From NCBI GenBank assembly GCA_032622095.1, contig CP136062.1, forward strand, positions 9,513,710 through 9,577,709: a DNA stretch of 64,000 nucleotides. Reading direction: 5' to 3'. A program made the position numbers and the translations under genes. The notes under the pieces are model-generated. The model worked only from the letters and a program-made list of their open reading frames with translations. It had not been told where the DNA came from and made no database searches. Shown piece by piece: positions 1-12,200 of the stretch. Positions within the stretch are counted from its first letter, which is position 1. Every line of letters begins with the position of its first letter. The stretch comes from Siphonodentalium dalli (taxonomy: Eukaryota; Mollusca; Scaphopoda; Gadilida; Siphonodentaliidae).

Positions 1-59
1 AGCAGAATTAGGCAGTCCATATTGTACGCCATCATGGAATTTATTTTGTTTTGTTTTAA

Positions 60-637
60 TTTTCACACATAATTATTAGTTATATGGATGGAGTTCTCAT
101 TAAACCTCACATCCTTGTATTGGTTACAGTAATACCCAAAGTAATTGACCACTTAACCACATCAGACTTATTGGTAATTTTTCAGGATTTGAAATCCTGA
201 AAATTTACCAATAATTTTGCTGTGGTCAAGTGGTCAATTACTTTGGACATTACTGTATGAGGATTGAGTTATCATTAAACCTCAAATCCTTATATTGGTT
301 ACAGTAATGCCCAAAGTAATTGACCACTTAACCACAGCAGAATTATGTATTTTTTCAGCATTTACAATCCTCAAATTACCCATTATTCTGCTGTGGTTAA
401 GTGGTCAATTGCTTTGAACATTACTGTATGATGATTGAGTTATCATTAAACCTCAAATCCTTATATTGGTTACAGTAATGCCCAAAGTAATTGACCCTTT
501 AACCACAGCATAATTATGGGTAATTTTTCAGGATTTAGAATCATGAAAAAATACACACAATTTTGCTGTGGTTAAGTGATGAATTACTTTGGACATTACT
601 GTATGTAGATGGAGTTAAACCTCACATCAGTGTGTTG
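60..637. repeat. Tandem array of three ~130-bp hairpin repeats
   Basis: Three copies of an imperfect palindrome lie at 126-256, 301-427 and 472-602. Each starts ACAGTAATRCCCAAAGTAAT and ends with its reverse complement ATTACTGT. The copies are separated by a ~44-bp spacer containing ATTAAACCTCA, so the whole unit has a period of 171-175 bp. Half-spacers flank the array on both sides. Each copy could fold into a long hairpin. It looks like a MITE amplified in tandem rather than three separate insertions, because the spacer is copied too. No coding potential is seen. Confidence 0.9.
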
Positions 638-879
638 GGGATTTGGACCTTGACTTGGGACCTTTGGTTTTTAACGCAACAAATGCGCGTACACCTTATA
701 CACAAATTTGTTATGTAACCAGAGTTTTTCTTGGATAAGATGAGTTTGAAGCCTGCTTACATTTCAAAATGTTGTCAGTTTTGTATTGCCTGCAGCGGAT
801 CTCGACGCGTTGAAGCAAAAGTTACAAAAGATAAAATGTGTATGTGACGAGACTAAAATACAAATGAAAAAATAAATTG

Positions 880-1610
880 AGGGAGGGGTGGGCGATACAG
901 GGAACTAAGGGTTGAACCGATATAAATTTGTAGAGCAATAACGACCAATGTTGACATATTATGCATATCAACTCTACTGTTGCAACAAGGCTATAAAATA
1001 GGGGGGTGTCAGAATCTTAGTCATCTCTATATAGTGCCAGAATATTCATTTATGGAGTTCTATAAGATGTTGGGTTGGTTATATGGACTCGGAGAAAAAA
1101 GGGGTTTGTACCGATGAAGTTGATGAACTGACATAAATTAGTGGATCGATGTTGCCATGTAATGCATCGTGATCGACTGTACTAAAGCAGCAATTATATA
1201 AAATTTGGGGGGGGGTCTGAAATTATCTCTATAGTTGGCACCAGGATTATTTAGAAAGGAATAGCAATTGATATACATATACGGCATACTATAGTAATAT
1301 CATAGACATATAAGTACAAGTATCACAAGATAAAATATTACGTAACATGACTATATACCGATGAAAGAAATAAATAAATTGGACCGGGATTAGAGGTTGG
1401 GTTGGTTATATGTGGATAATTGGATATGGAATTCATACCGATGAAACGATACAAATTAGTGGAGCGATAAAGACACTTAGTCAGGCTACGCGGGGAAAAT
1501 AGGGGTTGATACGATAGACCGAAATAAATTTGTCGAGTGATAATGACCAATGTTGACGTATAAAGTAACGCGACTGTACTGTCACACAATTATCAGGTAG
1601 AACCGGTCAA
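880..1610. repeat. Diverged tandem repeat, about three units
   Basis: The phrases GGGTTGAACCGATATAAATT, GGGTTTGTACCGATGAAG and GGGGTTGATACGATAGACC recur. Each is followed by a conserved 'AAATTWGTNGAGYGATAA...GACCAATGTTGAC' stretch and a G-rich tract near 1000 and 1206. 'GGGTTGGTTATATG' occurs at about 1072 and 1397. Units are roughly 200-250 bp and strongly diverged, so exact boundaries are uncertain. Short frames inside are accidental. Confidence 0.6.
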
Positions 1611-1611
1611 A

Positions 1612-1868
1612 TATGACAGGGTACAGCACGTAATTATTTCCTAGATCCAAGAAATGATTTTGTTTTTCGATGATAAAATTTAACACTCGATTTCCCATTA
1701 AAATCGATTTATGTCTATAAAACTGTCATTTTTCAAAATTTTGAGCTGAAACTTGGTGTGTATGTGTATAATACTACTATATTCTTAAAATGACAGAGTT
1801 CAGCGCGTAATTATGTTTTAGATGGAAGAAATTGAATTTGTTTTCGATAACAAATTTACAGCGTGTAC
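1612..1868. repeat. Direct repeat pair with ~176-bp period
   Basis: The segment ATGACAGGGTACAGCACGTA at 1612 is repeated, diverged, as ATGACAGAGTTCAGCGCGTA at about 1789. Both copies continue through a matching 'TAGATSSAAGAAAT..TTTTCGAT' stretch for about 75 bp. There is no gene signal. The sequence from 1869 to 2127 holds nothing I recognise. Confidence 0.65.
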
Positions 1869-2127
1869 GGCCCACGGGTCATTGAGTATGCTCAATTTTT
1901 TGTAAACAAACTTTTGTCAATAGCCGTTTTGGTCAAACTAAACCTTCTTCGACCGGGACAGCAGATCCGAATAGTAGCTAAGATGTATTTAGATAGAATT
2001 ATCAGAAGAATATGACCGATCAGGGTACATTTTAACAGAATAGAGTGGAGAAATCTTGGTGATAATTCCAGAAAATAAAGATGTAGGAGAATCACAATTA
2101 AACTTCCCACAATGCACTTCACTAAAC

Positions 2128-2557
2128 CAGGGGTTCTCAATGGGTTACACATTATTTTCAGTCTATCAGATTATTTATATTTTCAACAACAAGTGACTTT
2201 AAGTTTACAATTTCAGCCTGTCCTGACTCCATCGATACGATTTAACACATTTTCAAAAACGTATTATACACCGGTGGCGTTAACTTTACAATTTAAGCAT
2301 CTACGTGATTCTATCGGTACGATTGAGTAAGGTACAAACAAGAATACATCAGGGGCTCCCAATGGGTTATATATTATTTTCAGTCTATCAGATTATTTAT
2401 ATTTTCAACAACAAGTGACTTTAAGTTTACAATTTCAGCCTGTCCTGACTCTATCGATACGATTTATCATATTTTCATAAACATATTATACACCGGTTGC
2501 GTTAACGTTACAATTTCGGCATCTACGTGATTCTATCGGTACGATTGAGTAAGGTAC
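2128..2557. repeat. Tandem duplication of a ~222-bp unit
   Basis: The block from CAGGGGTTCTCAATGGGTTA at 2128 is repeated from 2350 (CAGGGGCTCCCAATGGGTTA), with roughly 90% identity by eye through 'GATTGAGTAAGGTACA'. Each unit contains smaller internal echoes: 'TTTACAATTTCAGC' and 'TTTACAATTTAAGC' about 80 bp apart, and GATACGATT versus GGTACGATT. A 72-codon plus-strand frame in the first copy is not maintained in the second and is not considered a gene. Confidence 0.88.
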
Positions 2558-2828
2558 ACAAAATCTCCAAGAATACATTCGCCCTGTACACCACACAATA
2601 TCAAACTCACAGAAGCTAGAAACACCACAGGTGGCGTAATAAATACTCATAACTCACCTTCTATAGCATCTGTAGGCAGGTTTGTTTCGGTCATCTCGTG
2701 TGTGGTAATTCCTCTAATGACCGGGCGAGCAATAACGCCGAGGTGGTGCATGATTTTCACACAGGAATGTGATTTGGGGGGGGGCTAACCCCGGGATTCT
2801 CGAAAGGATTCCGCTCATGTTTATGCCT

Positions 2829-3726
2829 TTAATGTAAGATGAACACACACACAAAAACAGAGCATTTTTTTTTTCCAAAATATTTTCTCTTTTTTCTTTT
2901 TTTCTTGGGTTGTTTCTCCGTTGACGACTGTGGAGATGGAGGAGATTTCTGTAGATGATGTTGTTGTATGAGGAGTCGAATTTTGTCGTCCCTATCTCTC
3001 TCGTAGTCAGCAATCCTTTCTTCTACAGATCTGGTGTCTGTGCTGATGTTGTTGTTGTTGCTAGCGGCGGAGCTGGGGGACACCGGGATGTGATGATACT
3101 CCGGTGTCCGTGGTGGCAAGCTATCCAGTTCCACCTCGAAGCAGGCGGCAGGAACAGCAGGGGTGGTTTCCTGCTCCCTTCTTCCGCTTGCCTCGACGAC
3201 AGCAGGGACCTCCGGCAGATCAACGGAGTCCCTGCTAGCTGGTGAGATGTCGTCTGTCTCCAAGCAGGTCGGGTTGTCTGGGCGTCTCTCAGACAACTCC
3301 GGCCTACTGGCTGTGACACTTGACGGCTGGACCACGCGGGGAGGGGCGACCGGCAGATTAACGGTCACCCCTTCTTTTTCCATTTCGCTCGTCGATCAGC
3401 GTCCCTTTTCCTTCTTGAAGTCGTCTTTTCTTTGTGGGTCCCTTCTTCCCACTCTTCATTGGACAGGAGGCAGTCTTGGAGTTGGTATCCCGGGCCTGCG
3501 ATCTCTGGATGCCAGCATCTTCAGTCCGGAACTCCAGGCAAAGGGTCAGGTATCCCCTGCTAGACTGGAGACTCCAGTTAGCAATGTCCAATACCCGACT
3601 ACTTTGCACTGCGGCCAACACGGCGTCTGGGATTAAATCCATAAGCCTAATCCAAAACCGTCTCACTGGCGTTAAGCACGGGGCAGTTGCACCGGAGGCG
3701 CGGCCACACGACTCACCCGTGCTCAA
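2829..3726 (-). pseudogene. Degraded retroelement gag/ORF1-like fragment with frameshift
   Basis: Two minus-strand frames (3726-3358, then 3383-2829) overlap by 26 bp in different phases. Together they read like one broken protein. The first part carries VLDIANWSLQSSRGYLTL, a leader I associate with gag/ORF1-like proteins of marine-invertebrate retroelements. It is followed by a lysine/arginine-rich stretch. Around 3385-3400 the third phase would continue the basic run, so one or more indels broke the frame. The second part is rich in Pro, Ser and Thr, then has a short charged helix-like stretch (VEERIADYERDRDDKI) and a Lys-rich tail. The first frame has no ATG (TTG only), with a stop just upstream. 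The stretch is clearly GC-richer than its flanks, which supports an inserted origin. No zinc knuckle or reverse transcriptase is visible nearby. A spliced host exon cannot be excluded. Confidence 0.45.
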
Positions 3727-3825
3727 CGCTCTGACAAAGAGGAACTAATAAGGTCGAAGCAATCACGACCGTTTCGCTCCACTCCCTGCATGATTTTCAG
3801 AAACTGTTTGAATGTTATTATTTAT

Positions 3826-4525
3826 CTAACAACCGTCCGTGACTGGACTAACGTTAATTCTGATAACGCTGCATATGTGACTCGGAAAGACGAGATCAAG
3901 AGTTCAAAGAGCGTGTCAAAGGTCAGATATTTTTAGAAACACATTTTTTCGTTTAACAGTATTGCAGATTCAATGCTCTCCCAGCGTCGAGTGTGTGTAT
4001 GCCTTACTTACAGAGCCCACTACGTGGGCTTATTAACTGATTCAAACCATATTTGGTATATAAGTCTCTTGCAACAATATCTCGGAGGAGTTCGAAAAAC
4101 CAGGTTTGTCCAAATTTTTTCCTCGGAATTATGTGCCTCAGTTTGTCTATTTTTAGCGACTTTTTTGGGCCTTGTGTGGGACTTATTGCCAAGTATTTTT
4201 CGATTGCCAATAAACTCGACATAGCATCTTAGAAGCGTAAGATTGCTTACCCCTTGTTTTATTTATAAGCCCACGTACGCTCCGCCCCACAGGGGCGGAG
4301 CGGTGGGCTTTAGTTGGTACTGGGCGTACGCACTCGACGCTGGGAGAGCATTGGATCTGCAATACTGTTAAACGAAAAATAAGTTTCTAAAAATATATCA
4401 TGACCCCGACACACACTTTGAACTTTGAACTCGTCTTCCCAACTTCCAAGCCACATATGCAGCGATTGGATTATCGCGTTTGTCTTAACCAATCAGAATC
4501 AACGTTGCTCACAGACGGTTGTTAG
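3826..4525. mobile_element. Foldback/TIR element with ~165-200 bp arms
   Basis: The left arm (3826 to about 3995) begins CTAACAACCGTC. The right arm (about 4325-4525) ends GACGGTTGTTAG. The arms match through 'CGTTTAACAGTATTGCAGAT' and the reverse complement of 'CGACGCTGGGAGAGCATTG'. The loop (about 3996-4324) holds a copy of the 'AACCAGGTTTGTCCAAATTTT' dispersed repeat and a 'GCCCACTACGTGGGC' palindrome. It also holds a segment ending 'CATAGCATCTTAGAAGCG', which is related to sequence near 24930. No transposase frame is present, so it would be non-autonomous. I could not define a target-site duplication. Confidence 0.8.
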
Positions 4526-5114
4526 GCAAGTGATGCTATTCAAACAAAGTTGAAAATCGCCACCTCGGATTATTATTTCCACGAATTACCAACTACAACA
4601 CACGCGTTGGGCGAGAAAAAAACTGCTTACATTATGATATACAAGGTGAGTACATGTACATGATCATTATCGGGTGTAGGATGTACCATTGTACGCCTTG
4701 TTTGGCCGCGGATGTAACAAATTCACCAATTCCAGCCAATTCCCAGGCGATGGCAGACTGACTCTTGACCGTTGACTCCAAGTTTAGTGACTCGGGTTCA
4801 AAGTCATAATTCCACGATTCACTCTTGCAACAAATTTAGAAATTACAATTTGAACGAATCAAGCATCTACTTCACTGACACACGGCGATGGTAAAATGGT
4901 TTTCACGGTGATAATCCTGATGAGAAAGTATGGAATAATACAATAAGTCTGCCGTACACAACACTGACTACAGTACAGTATCGTTTATTAATATAAGTTA
5001 TAACAGTTTATAACTTTGTTTTCAGTTTTGAAATGAAACTTGTCAGAGTAAACTAAAACTGGTATTATTATTAACCATTCTGCAATACCAAATGGCCTCT
5101 GAGACCTTCACACT
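4526..5114. other. Unassigned intergenic sequence
   Basis: This stretch is AT-rich, has no sustained open frame and shows no repeat match elsewhere in the window that I could detect. Confidence 0.5.
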
Positions 5115-5123
5115 ACTAGTATG

Positions 5124-5451
5124 GTTGAAGGGGTCACTCTCACCAAAAAAGTGCTGTTCAAAGGGTACACATGGTTTGAAAATGTGCTGAAGGGTACACA
5201 GGGTTTGTGATCGACACGAACACCACTACTTAAATTGTGTTTATGAAAGTCTGGCGCCCATTAGCAGTTTGTTTTCAGTACATTTTAATATTCATTCGAA
5301 CGTAAACAATTATTCTCTAACAGAAATCATGGCAGATACGAAAACTGAATGTCCTTTAGAACGACATTTCAAACCATGTGTATCCTTCAGCACATTTTGA
5401 AAATCCTGTGTACCCTTCAGCACTTTTTTTGGTGAGAGTGACCCCATCAAC
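5124..5451 (+). mobile_element. hAT-like MITE, copy 1 (328 bp)
   Basis: The terminal inverted repeats are GTTGAAGGGGTCACTCTCAC on the left and its reverse complement (ending GTGACCCCATCAAC) on the right. The direct duplication ACTAGTATG lies at 5115-5123 and 5452-5460. An 8-bp target duplication, or 9 bp with one ambiguous base, is the signature of the hAT superfamily. Inside the ends are repeated 'AAGTGCTG..AAGGGTACACA' subterminal motifs, four in all across both ends. There is no coding sequence. A second copy lies in opposite orientation at 33895-34213. Confidence 0.9.
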
Positions 5452-5460
5452 ACTAGTATG

Positions 5461-6727
5461 TTTATACACTTCATCTTCAAGTTAATCATGTCATGATACC
5501 AAGGAAATACCGTACGTAGCGGGAATTGTCTTGGATCCAGTTATTATTTTTTTAAACTTTCATCCTAATAGTTGTAATATTATAATAGTCTCTCTGACAC
5601 TCATGAGTCATGTATGAACATTATTATTTTTCGCTCAGTTTTAAATTTACGCAGCTACAGATACAGTTCTTAATCGATGTTGAATATATATTTGAGAACC
5701 GCCATGCACAACATACATGTAAATGTACTGCATGCACCAGTACCGGTACATATAAAAAGGCCAAAATATTTTCCATGTTTTGGCTGACCAAAATCAATGT
5801 TTAGGACCTCAAACCTAATTTTTTTTTCCTCGACAGCGATAATTTTTTGCCGAACTTTACCGTTACACACTTTTGCCTCTTCATGTTTAAATACAAAACA
5901 AAATTTCTAACACAAGTCCACTGTGAAAACACTATACATTAAACCGAAACAACTATCATGCAAGCCTTCCATCATGATCAGTTAACCATGCATTTTATCG
6001 CTTTCCCCATGTACATGTAGGCCTATCCATGTGTAAGCTGAGATATAACAATGGATTAACTTACTGAATGCGAAATCGCTACCATACATGATTTGTGGTT
6101 ATGTTAAACTCCAATTGGTCTGTCTTTCAATTCTTTTATTGTTTAGTCAGCTAACGATCAGTGAGAGCAAGTACAATTACATTGTTCTCCTCTCGTTTCA
6201 CACAAGCTGACACCAGTAGAACTTTTCTCAAAGTAAATTTATCTTCTCATGTGCATGGTCAGTGACTCAGTGGACACTGATCCCCAGTGACAAGCCACTA
6301 TTCATCGCAGTTACTAGTACCATGGAAACGTACATGTTAAAACTCAACCATTTTAAGTTACTTGTACCGCTGCAAACTTAGCTTGAAAGATATATGTCTT
6401 ATTAGCATCATTGTAGCAACTGTTTAAGTAATGGTTCCCATCACAGAACACATGGCCAACGCTGATAACCCTCAAGCATATTTGGCAAAAAATAATAATA
6501 CCTGTGGAATTGTGGGATAGACATATGTCCAGTTAAACTTTTCACATGCCCATAATTTAACTGATGGGAAAGGTTATAAATATACCTTCGATCAACCTAT
6601 ATACCTTAATCAACTATTACAGTGACCGTGAACATTTTGACAAGTGCAAATTTTGGCACCTGCGAACAAAATATTGCCAGTAATTATATGTGTGGGAGGA
6701 ATAGCTCCCTTTTCCTGGGATAGACTT
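5461..6727. other. Unassigned intergenic sequence
   Basis: This is AT-rich single-copy-looking DNA. Short frames near 5610-5870 on both strands overlap each other and show no family motifs. I see no splice-bounded exon or RNA gene that I can defend. Confidence 0.5.
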
Positions 6728-6850
6728 GGCCAATGCATTCTCTTTTATATTAGTAGGTGAGGTGCCATATTGGCGACTCGCATATATAAGAGAATGCACT
6801 GGCACAGGGATTTTGCAAAATTTCAGGAAGCTCCAGTCAGGAAAGGGTTA
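6728..6850. repeat. Hairpin repeat family H, copy with 3' tail
   Basis: The arms GGCCAATGCATTCTCTT and AAGAGAATGCACTGGC form a foldback of ~77 bp (6728-6804). A conserved tail 'GCAAAATTTCAGGAAGCTCC' follows it and ends in a 'GTCAGGAAAGGGTTAA' run. The same hairpin recurs at about 10621-10676, 26921-26980, 27006-27077 and 37199-37268, with a half copy near 15169. The tail recurs after the 27006-27077 copy. Confidence 0.8.
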
Positions 6851-6884
6851 ATAAATAGCATCAGCTATGAAGTAGTATCAGCTT

Positions 6885-7125
6885 AGAAAATAATATATGT
6901 AGGAAAATTAATACACAGGGGTACTGTAACGTGACCCATGGATTGTCGTGGGATAGGTGCTGTGTTTCTCAGATGATTTTAAAGTGGCACTAATAATTAG
7001 CAATAAAGAGTGTTTGTCATCAGCTTAGAATATATGTAGGGGGAACTGTCTCAGGTGTCTCATGGGATAGGTGCGGCAAATCAAAGAGACACTAATAATT
7101 AGCTTGGATGACTTGTGAGCACAAT
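6885..7125. repeat. Dispersed repeat family with 'TCATGGGATAGGTGC' core
   Basis: Two units are present. Each has an 'ATATATGTAGG' start, a 'TCRTGGGATAGGTGC' core and an end with 'GCACTAATAATTAGC'. The same unit forms a five-copy tandem array at 46236-46970, so this is a small outpost of that family. 'GCAATAAAGAGTGTTT' in the junction matches the 'AATAAAGAGCGTTT' motif seen at 19583, 21443 and 46842. Confidence 0.75.
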
Positions 7126-8370
7126 AATTATTTAACCCTCATTAAAGCAAACTCCTGGTATCCCAGCTACAGTAGTAGTTACTACTGTTTATTTTTAATG
7201 TTGACAACAATGCTTTTAGATGTCAGCAAAAATTTACATAGTTGTACTCGGTAGTTTAAACTGCTTGGCATAAAAAAGGACTATTAGTCGTTCCTTTTAT
7301 TTAACTGTTCAAGCTCCATGAAAAGAAGTGAGTACTTACTTACAATGCAGCATACACTTGATCAATTGATTAGTTGTGCAACCACACTTGTTAAAATCAT
7401 GTCTGTATTGTGGATGTATTATTGTATACTTAAAGTGTTTTATTTTCTATTTTCAGGGATATTTTGTATCTACATCCTGCTTATCACACATATAACTATA
7501 TAACTATATCAACTATCAGAAGTTCAACTCTGTGATCTGACATTTACTGGTTCTGAATACATTTTGAAAAGGCATCAGACAATGTTTTTGGACAGGTGTA
7601 AAATTAAAATTCACAATCGGAGATTAAATGGAACTGTTGTGATGACACAAATGTTAAATCCACTATTTTCTGTGGGCTCTCTTCTTGGAATGTTATTCAC
7701 ACACAAAGACAATATCAACACCAAGGACACAAACTTTTAATAACTTGCAACTTCAGCTTCCTTATAATACTACTAGAAAAGGAAATGATGAGAAAACAGG
7801 ATAACAGAAAATACATCATCTATTCTAAATTATATTGGAGGTAGTCATGTGTGCAATGGATACTTTTGGGGTGGAGGCATACATGTGTAATATGATTATA
7901 TGTGCACACGGTATAGTGATTCTTGACCTGAGGTAACAAGGAATTCACTCCAGGAAGCTGATGTGTAGTTATTTATTCAGTGCAAAACATCTTATGAAAG
8001 TAAAGGGTATTGATCCACTTGTTCTAAGGAAAATATACACTGCTTCAATTCTGGAGAATGTAAATCTTGTTCTATTACGTTTGGCAAGTGTCATAATTTA
8101 CACGTGAATGTGGCTGTACAATGTACATATATGTCTAACAGAAAGTGTAATGAAAAGACATGAAGATTCCTGGGTGATGTGATTGCCTTCTGATTAATAC
8201 AATATTGGGCCAACAGTATGATCATATTATTTTGAACTAAATCCAAATTCACCAATAAGCAATATATTGTTATTTGAATGAGAAACTGCCATCATACCGG
8301 TTGGTATTTTTTTATTCTTGCCACATTTGTCATGTTCCAGGGATCAGGGTGTGCAATAAAGAGAGGATCT
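7126..8370. other. Unassigned intergenic sequence
   Basis: No gene, array or inverted repeat is recognised here. A 61-codon plus-strand frame near 7318-7503 is Ile/Tyr/Leu-rich from AT-rich DNA and is not supported as coding. Confidence 0.5.
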
Positions 8371-8373
8371 ACA

Positions 8374-8520
8374 ACGAGTCCCCAGTTTATAGCGGAATTT
8401 ACAAAACGAGTCCAGAAAATTAGAACTGGACGAGCCTTTGTTGAGGTCCTGACCTAATGTAGTGGACGAGTTTTGTAAATTCCGCTATAGCCTATACTCT
8501 GGGGACGAGTTATAGGTTAT
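8374..8520. mobile_element. Foldback MITE (~147 bp)
   Basis: The left arm ACGAGTCCCCAGTTTATAGC continues as GGAATTTACAAAACGAGTCC. The right arm reads GGACGAGTTTTGTAAATTCC, then CGCTATAGCC and CTCTGGGGACGAG. The arms pair over about 40 bp with a small bulge. The loop is AT-rich and non-coding. No convincing target-site duplication was found. Confidence 0.8.
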
Positions 8521-8881
8521 ATTTATTACATGATCTAAAGCCTCGACAAAACCTACTTAAATCAACAAATGGGACGCTAAACTAACATCGGCTTCTATAA
8601 GACATGGGATGACTTTTCATGTAACTGTTCATTGTTTGCGCGTGTAAAGAAATAGTCCCAGATAAATAAAGACACTTTGATGTATTTAATGGTGTATATA
8701 TAATGACATAACTTTTCAAACTCTTCATGATTATAGCTGGTTGGAAAAATATTGGAAGGCATAATATATGGAGTGTAAATAGACAGACCGGAAGTCAAGG
8801 GTCACCTGGCACTATTTCCTGTTGTTCGTTTAATATCACAATTTATCACATAATTAACTCACAAAACCAGGTTCATAATTA

Positions 8882-9180
8882 TAGGTAAGACACACATGTA
8901 ATATTAGCACGTGCGATGACGTCACGCCATTATTTAAACGACTTGCGATTGCTGACGTTTATGATAGTTTTCTTCGATGAATACTTCACGTTGCTTCGCG
9001 TTTATTTGATCATGTGATAAAATGTATATCAAACTCATTCTACTTTATACGTAATTTATCAACCTCATCCACTAAATTCTATTTGAGTCTCGGTGAACCT
9101 CGGCTCAAATCGAATTTAGTTATCTCGATTGATAGATTCCGTACAAAATATAAACTCATGTGAGATCCTCTACATGCAAA
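8882..9180 (+). repeat. Dispersed repeat, partner of 60740-61170
   Basis: It begins GGTAAGACACACATGTAATA and ends near GAGATCCTCTACATGCAAAT. Diverged versions of both ends occur in the same order at about 60740 and 61155. Between them are matched 'ATTTGAGTC...GCTC' palindromic sequences. The start also carries GATGACGTCACG, a full CRE-type palindrome (TGACGTCA) near 8917. Function is unknown. Confidence 0.6.
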
Positions 9181-9299
9181 TATTTACTATAATTTTGCCT
9201 TACATACATCAGGGTACATGTACTACTATAGCTATATAAGTTCGTGAAACATGACTGCAAACAACAATTATTATGTTCAATTAGACACTCAAAGAAAGA

Positions 9300-12200
9300 A
9301 CATACATCGGTGCTATGGCCCCAAGTTTATGAAACTCCTGCGATCCCATAACAATAACGCATGAGGTATTTCACTGTTCGTGCAGAAAATTGTGCTATCT
9401 TTGCGCATTTGCACTCATATGGTAAACTGACGACAGGAACACACATAATCAGTTGTGTGTATATATTGCATACCAACGTTTCATATTGATATACAGGTAG
9501 TGGCACATGCGTCCATATGCTTGCGATATACACGATGGCAAGAGTCTGCTAATTTGGTCATTTCTATTAACAATGTGTTCCAGACTCGTGATGTTTCAAT
9601 ATTTTGGGAGGTGTGTCCACACGGTTGTGACGTTGATGAACACGTCCTGGCATATGGACTCAAAGATCCTTTATTGATGCAGTAGTGCTGTGGAAAATGA
9701 TATTGACGTATTTACTCAGTATAACCAAAATAAAAATACAGCTTTAGCATCGTGGCAGTCTAGTAATAACTAGACCAAGGTTTCCTTACAGTCAACTCTC
9801 AACGTAAGTTGAAAGTAATGAAAGTTAGGTCTAGTTTTAATAAGACTGGCATCGTGGTATAGCAGTAATTGGTAGCAGTGTTCTCAGCTCTACTTGGTAT
9901 TATTGTGATTTAATATTGACGGTTTGTGGTGCCAGTTATATTTAAGCAGGTACCTGTAGCTACAAGCAATTGCATTAAAATCCGAAAAAAATTCAGTTTC
10001 AAACTGGCAATTTCACGATTCCATTGCACATGCAGGAACAGACACATTGCAAAGATGTTAAGATGCGGCGTGGACTTCCGGAATGTTTATGAAATTCTGT
10101 GCGATCGTGGAAGTGTATTTGACAGGTCAAGCTATCATTACGTTATTGCACTTGTCAGATAAACTGACGACACGAGCACACACATGCGGTTTTGTTTATT
10201 TCATACCAAGCGAGTGATATTGATATGGTGGCAAGTTCTTTCATATGCTTGCGACATACAATATGGAAATAGTCTGCCTACCCATTAGTGGCAGGGAGTT
10301 CAATGGTGGCTATTACTTAATTTCACAATGCGCTCCATAGTTGGGTATGTCGATATTCCAGAAGGGACGCCCATATGGTTGCGACATTGATCAACTCAGA
10401 CTGAAAATCCTTTATTGGTGTACCAGCGCAGTGTGAAAATGGGTGATGTGAGAGCGCATTAAAATATATAATACGGCCTTAGACTTGTGACATAACCAGC
10501 AATTGTGTACAGTGTTCTCAACGCTACCTGCTATTAGAGTTTTGATGCTGATAGTGCATGGTGTCCATTAAATTTCACAATTTCATGACTTGAGTTTCCG
10601 GAAATATTACGAAAAACCCTGTGCCAACGCATTCTCTTACATATACGAGGCTTCATATGTAAGGGAAGGCACTGGAACATGGTCTTTAATACCACAACAG
10701 TGCAGGTCCCAGCACTAAAAGGATAAACAAATATTGCAGGAAAAATACAAACAGTCACTAAAATACTTAAAATTTCCAGGTTGTGTGATTAAATCTATGA
10801 GTTATAATCGTTATATGTATTTGACACTTTCGTGGAAGAAACCGTGTTGAGCAACATCCATAATGCAGGGATGTAGAGACACTTGTGGGGAAGGGTCAGT
10901 TAGAATATGCCGTTCCAATGTGTGATTAACAGCCGCATATGTGTTATTTCCCCCTGGTATATGACATACTTGCATACGTCGCGTACGGATAACAATTTGT
11001 ATTTGACTGATCGTGCGATCATTACGCCACTGCACTCGTCCGATATACGACAACAGTATCTCGCGCATGCGATTTTGTGTATATATTCCGTACCAAGCGT
11101 GCGATATTGATGTCGTGTCAAGTGCGTCCATATGCGTGCGACATACAGTATATGGCAATAGTTTGACAATCCGTTAGTGGTATACTATGTTGAATTGTGG
11201 TTAATTCTTAATTTCACATTGCATGCGTTCTAGAGTTGGGATACGTCGATATTCCGGTAGGGGCGTTCACATGGTTGCGGCATCGATTAATGGATCCTGC
11301 CTTATGGACTGAACATTGCTTTATTGACGTAGTAGCGCAGTGTACAAAAAAGGAAGCATTAAAATGTTTACACAACCAGTAATTGGGTACAGTATTCTCG
11401 ACTACGTGTATGACTGAATGTTGGTGCTGATAGTGTTTGGTGTCCGTATTATTTTGAAGCAGATATGACAATTATCGCAAGAAAAATACAAATTAAGTTA
11501 CTAAATGCAGGTTTTATGGTTAAATCTATGCGTTTTTTTTACCTGAAATTGAGCATTTTCACTCAAGAAACAGTGTTAGGCAACATCTATCTTGCAGGGA
11601 TATAGCGACATCGGTGGGGAAGAGTCAGTTAGAATATATCGATCGAGCGTGTGGTAAACAGACCCAGTTGCATGTTTGTTACTGGCCGATATTGTATGAT
11701 AATCATGCATGCACGCGTCTTTTAATGAGAACAATAATGTTTTTGGCAGATTGTGCTATCCTACGCTATTGAACTCGTCCGATATACTGACAACAGTGAG
11801 ACACACGCGTAGTTTTGTGTATATATTTCATACCAAGCATGCGACATTGATATCGTGTCATAAGTGCATCCACATGCTTGCGACATACACTAGTTATGGC
11901 AATAGTCTGTCCAACCGGTAATGGGAAATTGTATTTAATCGTGGATACTTCTTAATTTCACATTGCGTTCCGAAGTTGATCAACATATCCTGGTATATAT
12001 TGACTGAAAATTGCTTTATTGACGTAGTAGCAGTGTACACATTATTTATGTAGGAACGCTTTACACACAAACAAATAACGATTATATAACGGTGTGACAT
12101 AACCTGTATTTGGGTACAATATTTTGGACTCTGGTATGACTGAATTTTGGGAATTATGTGCATGTCTGCGTCGCGTAATGATGACACTTAAGGTTGCAAT

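Noticed and set aside
9770-9850. Possible tRNA-like fold near the repeated TCTAGT / ACTAGA segments
   Set aside because: No box A/box B pair with proper spacing and no cloverleaf could be drawn. The sequence is better seen as part of an inverted repeat.
10811-11158. 115-codon and overlapping 89-codon minus-strand frames
   Set aside because: They fall in the large-unit array, overlap in different phases and are not kept in the other four units.
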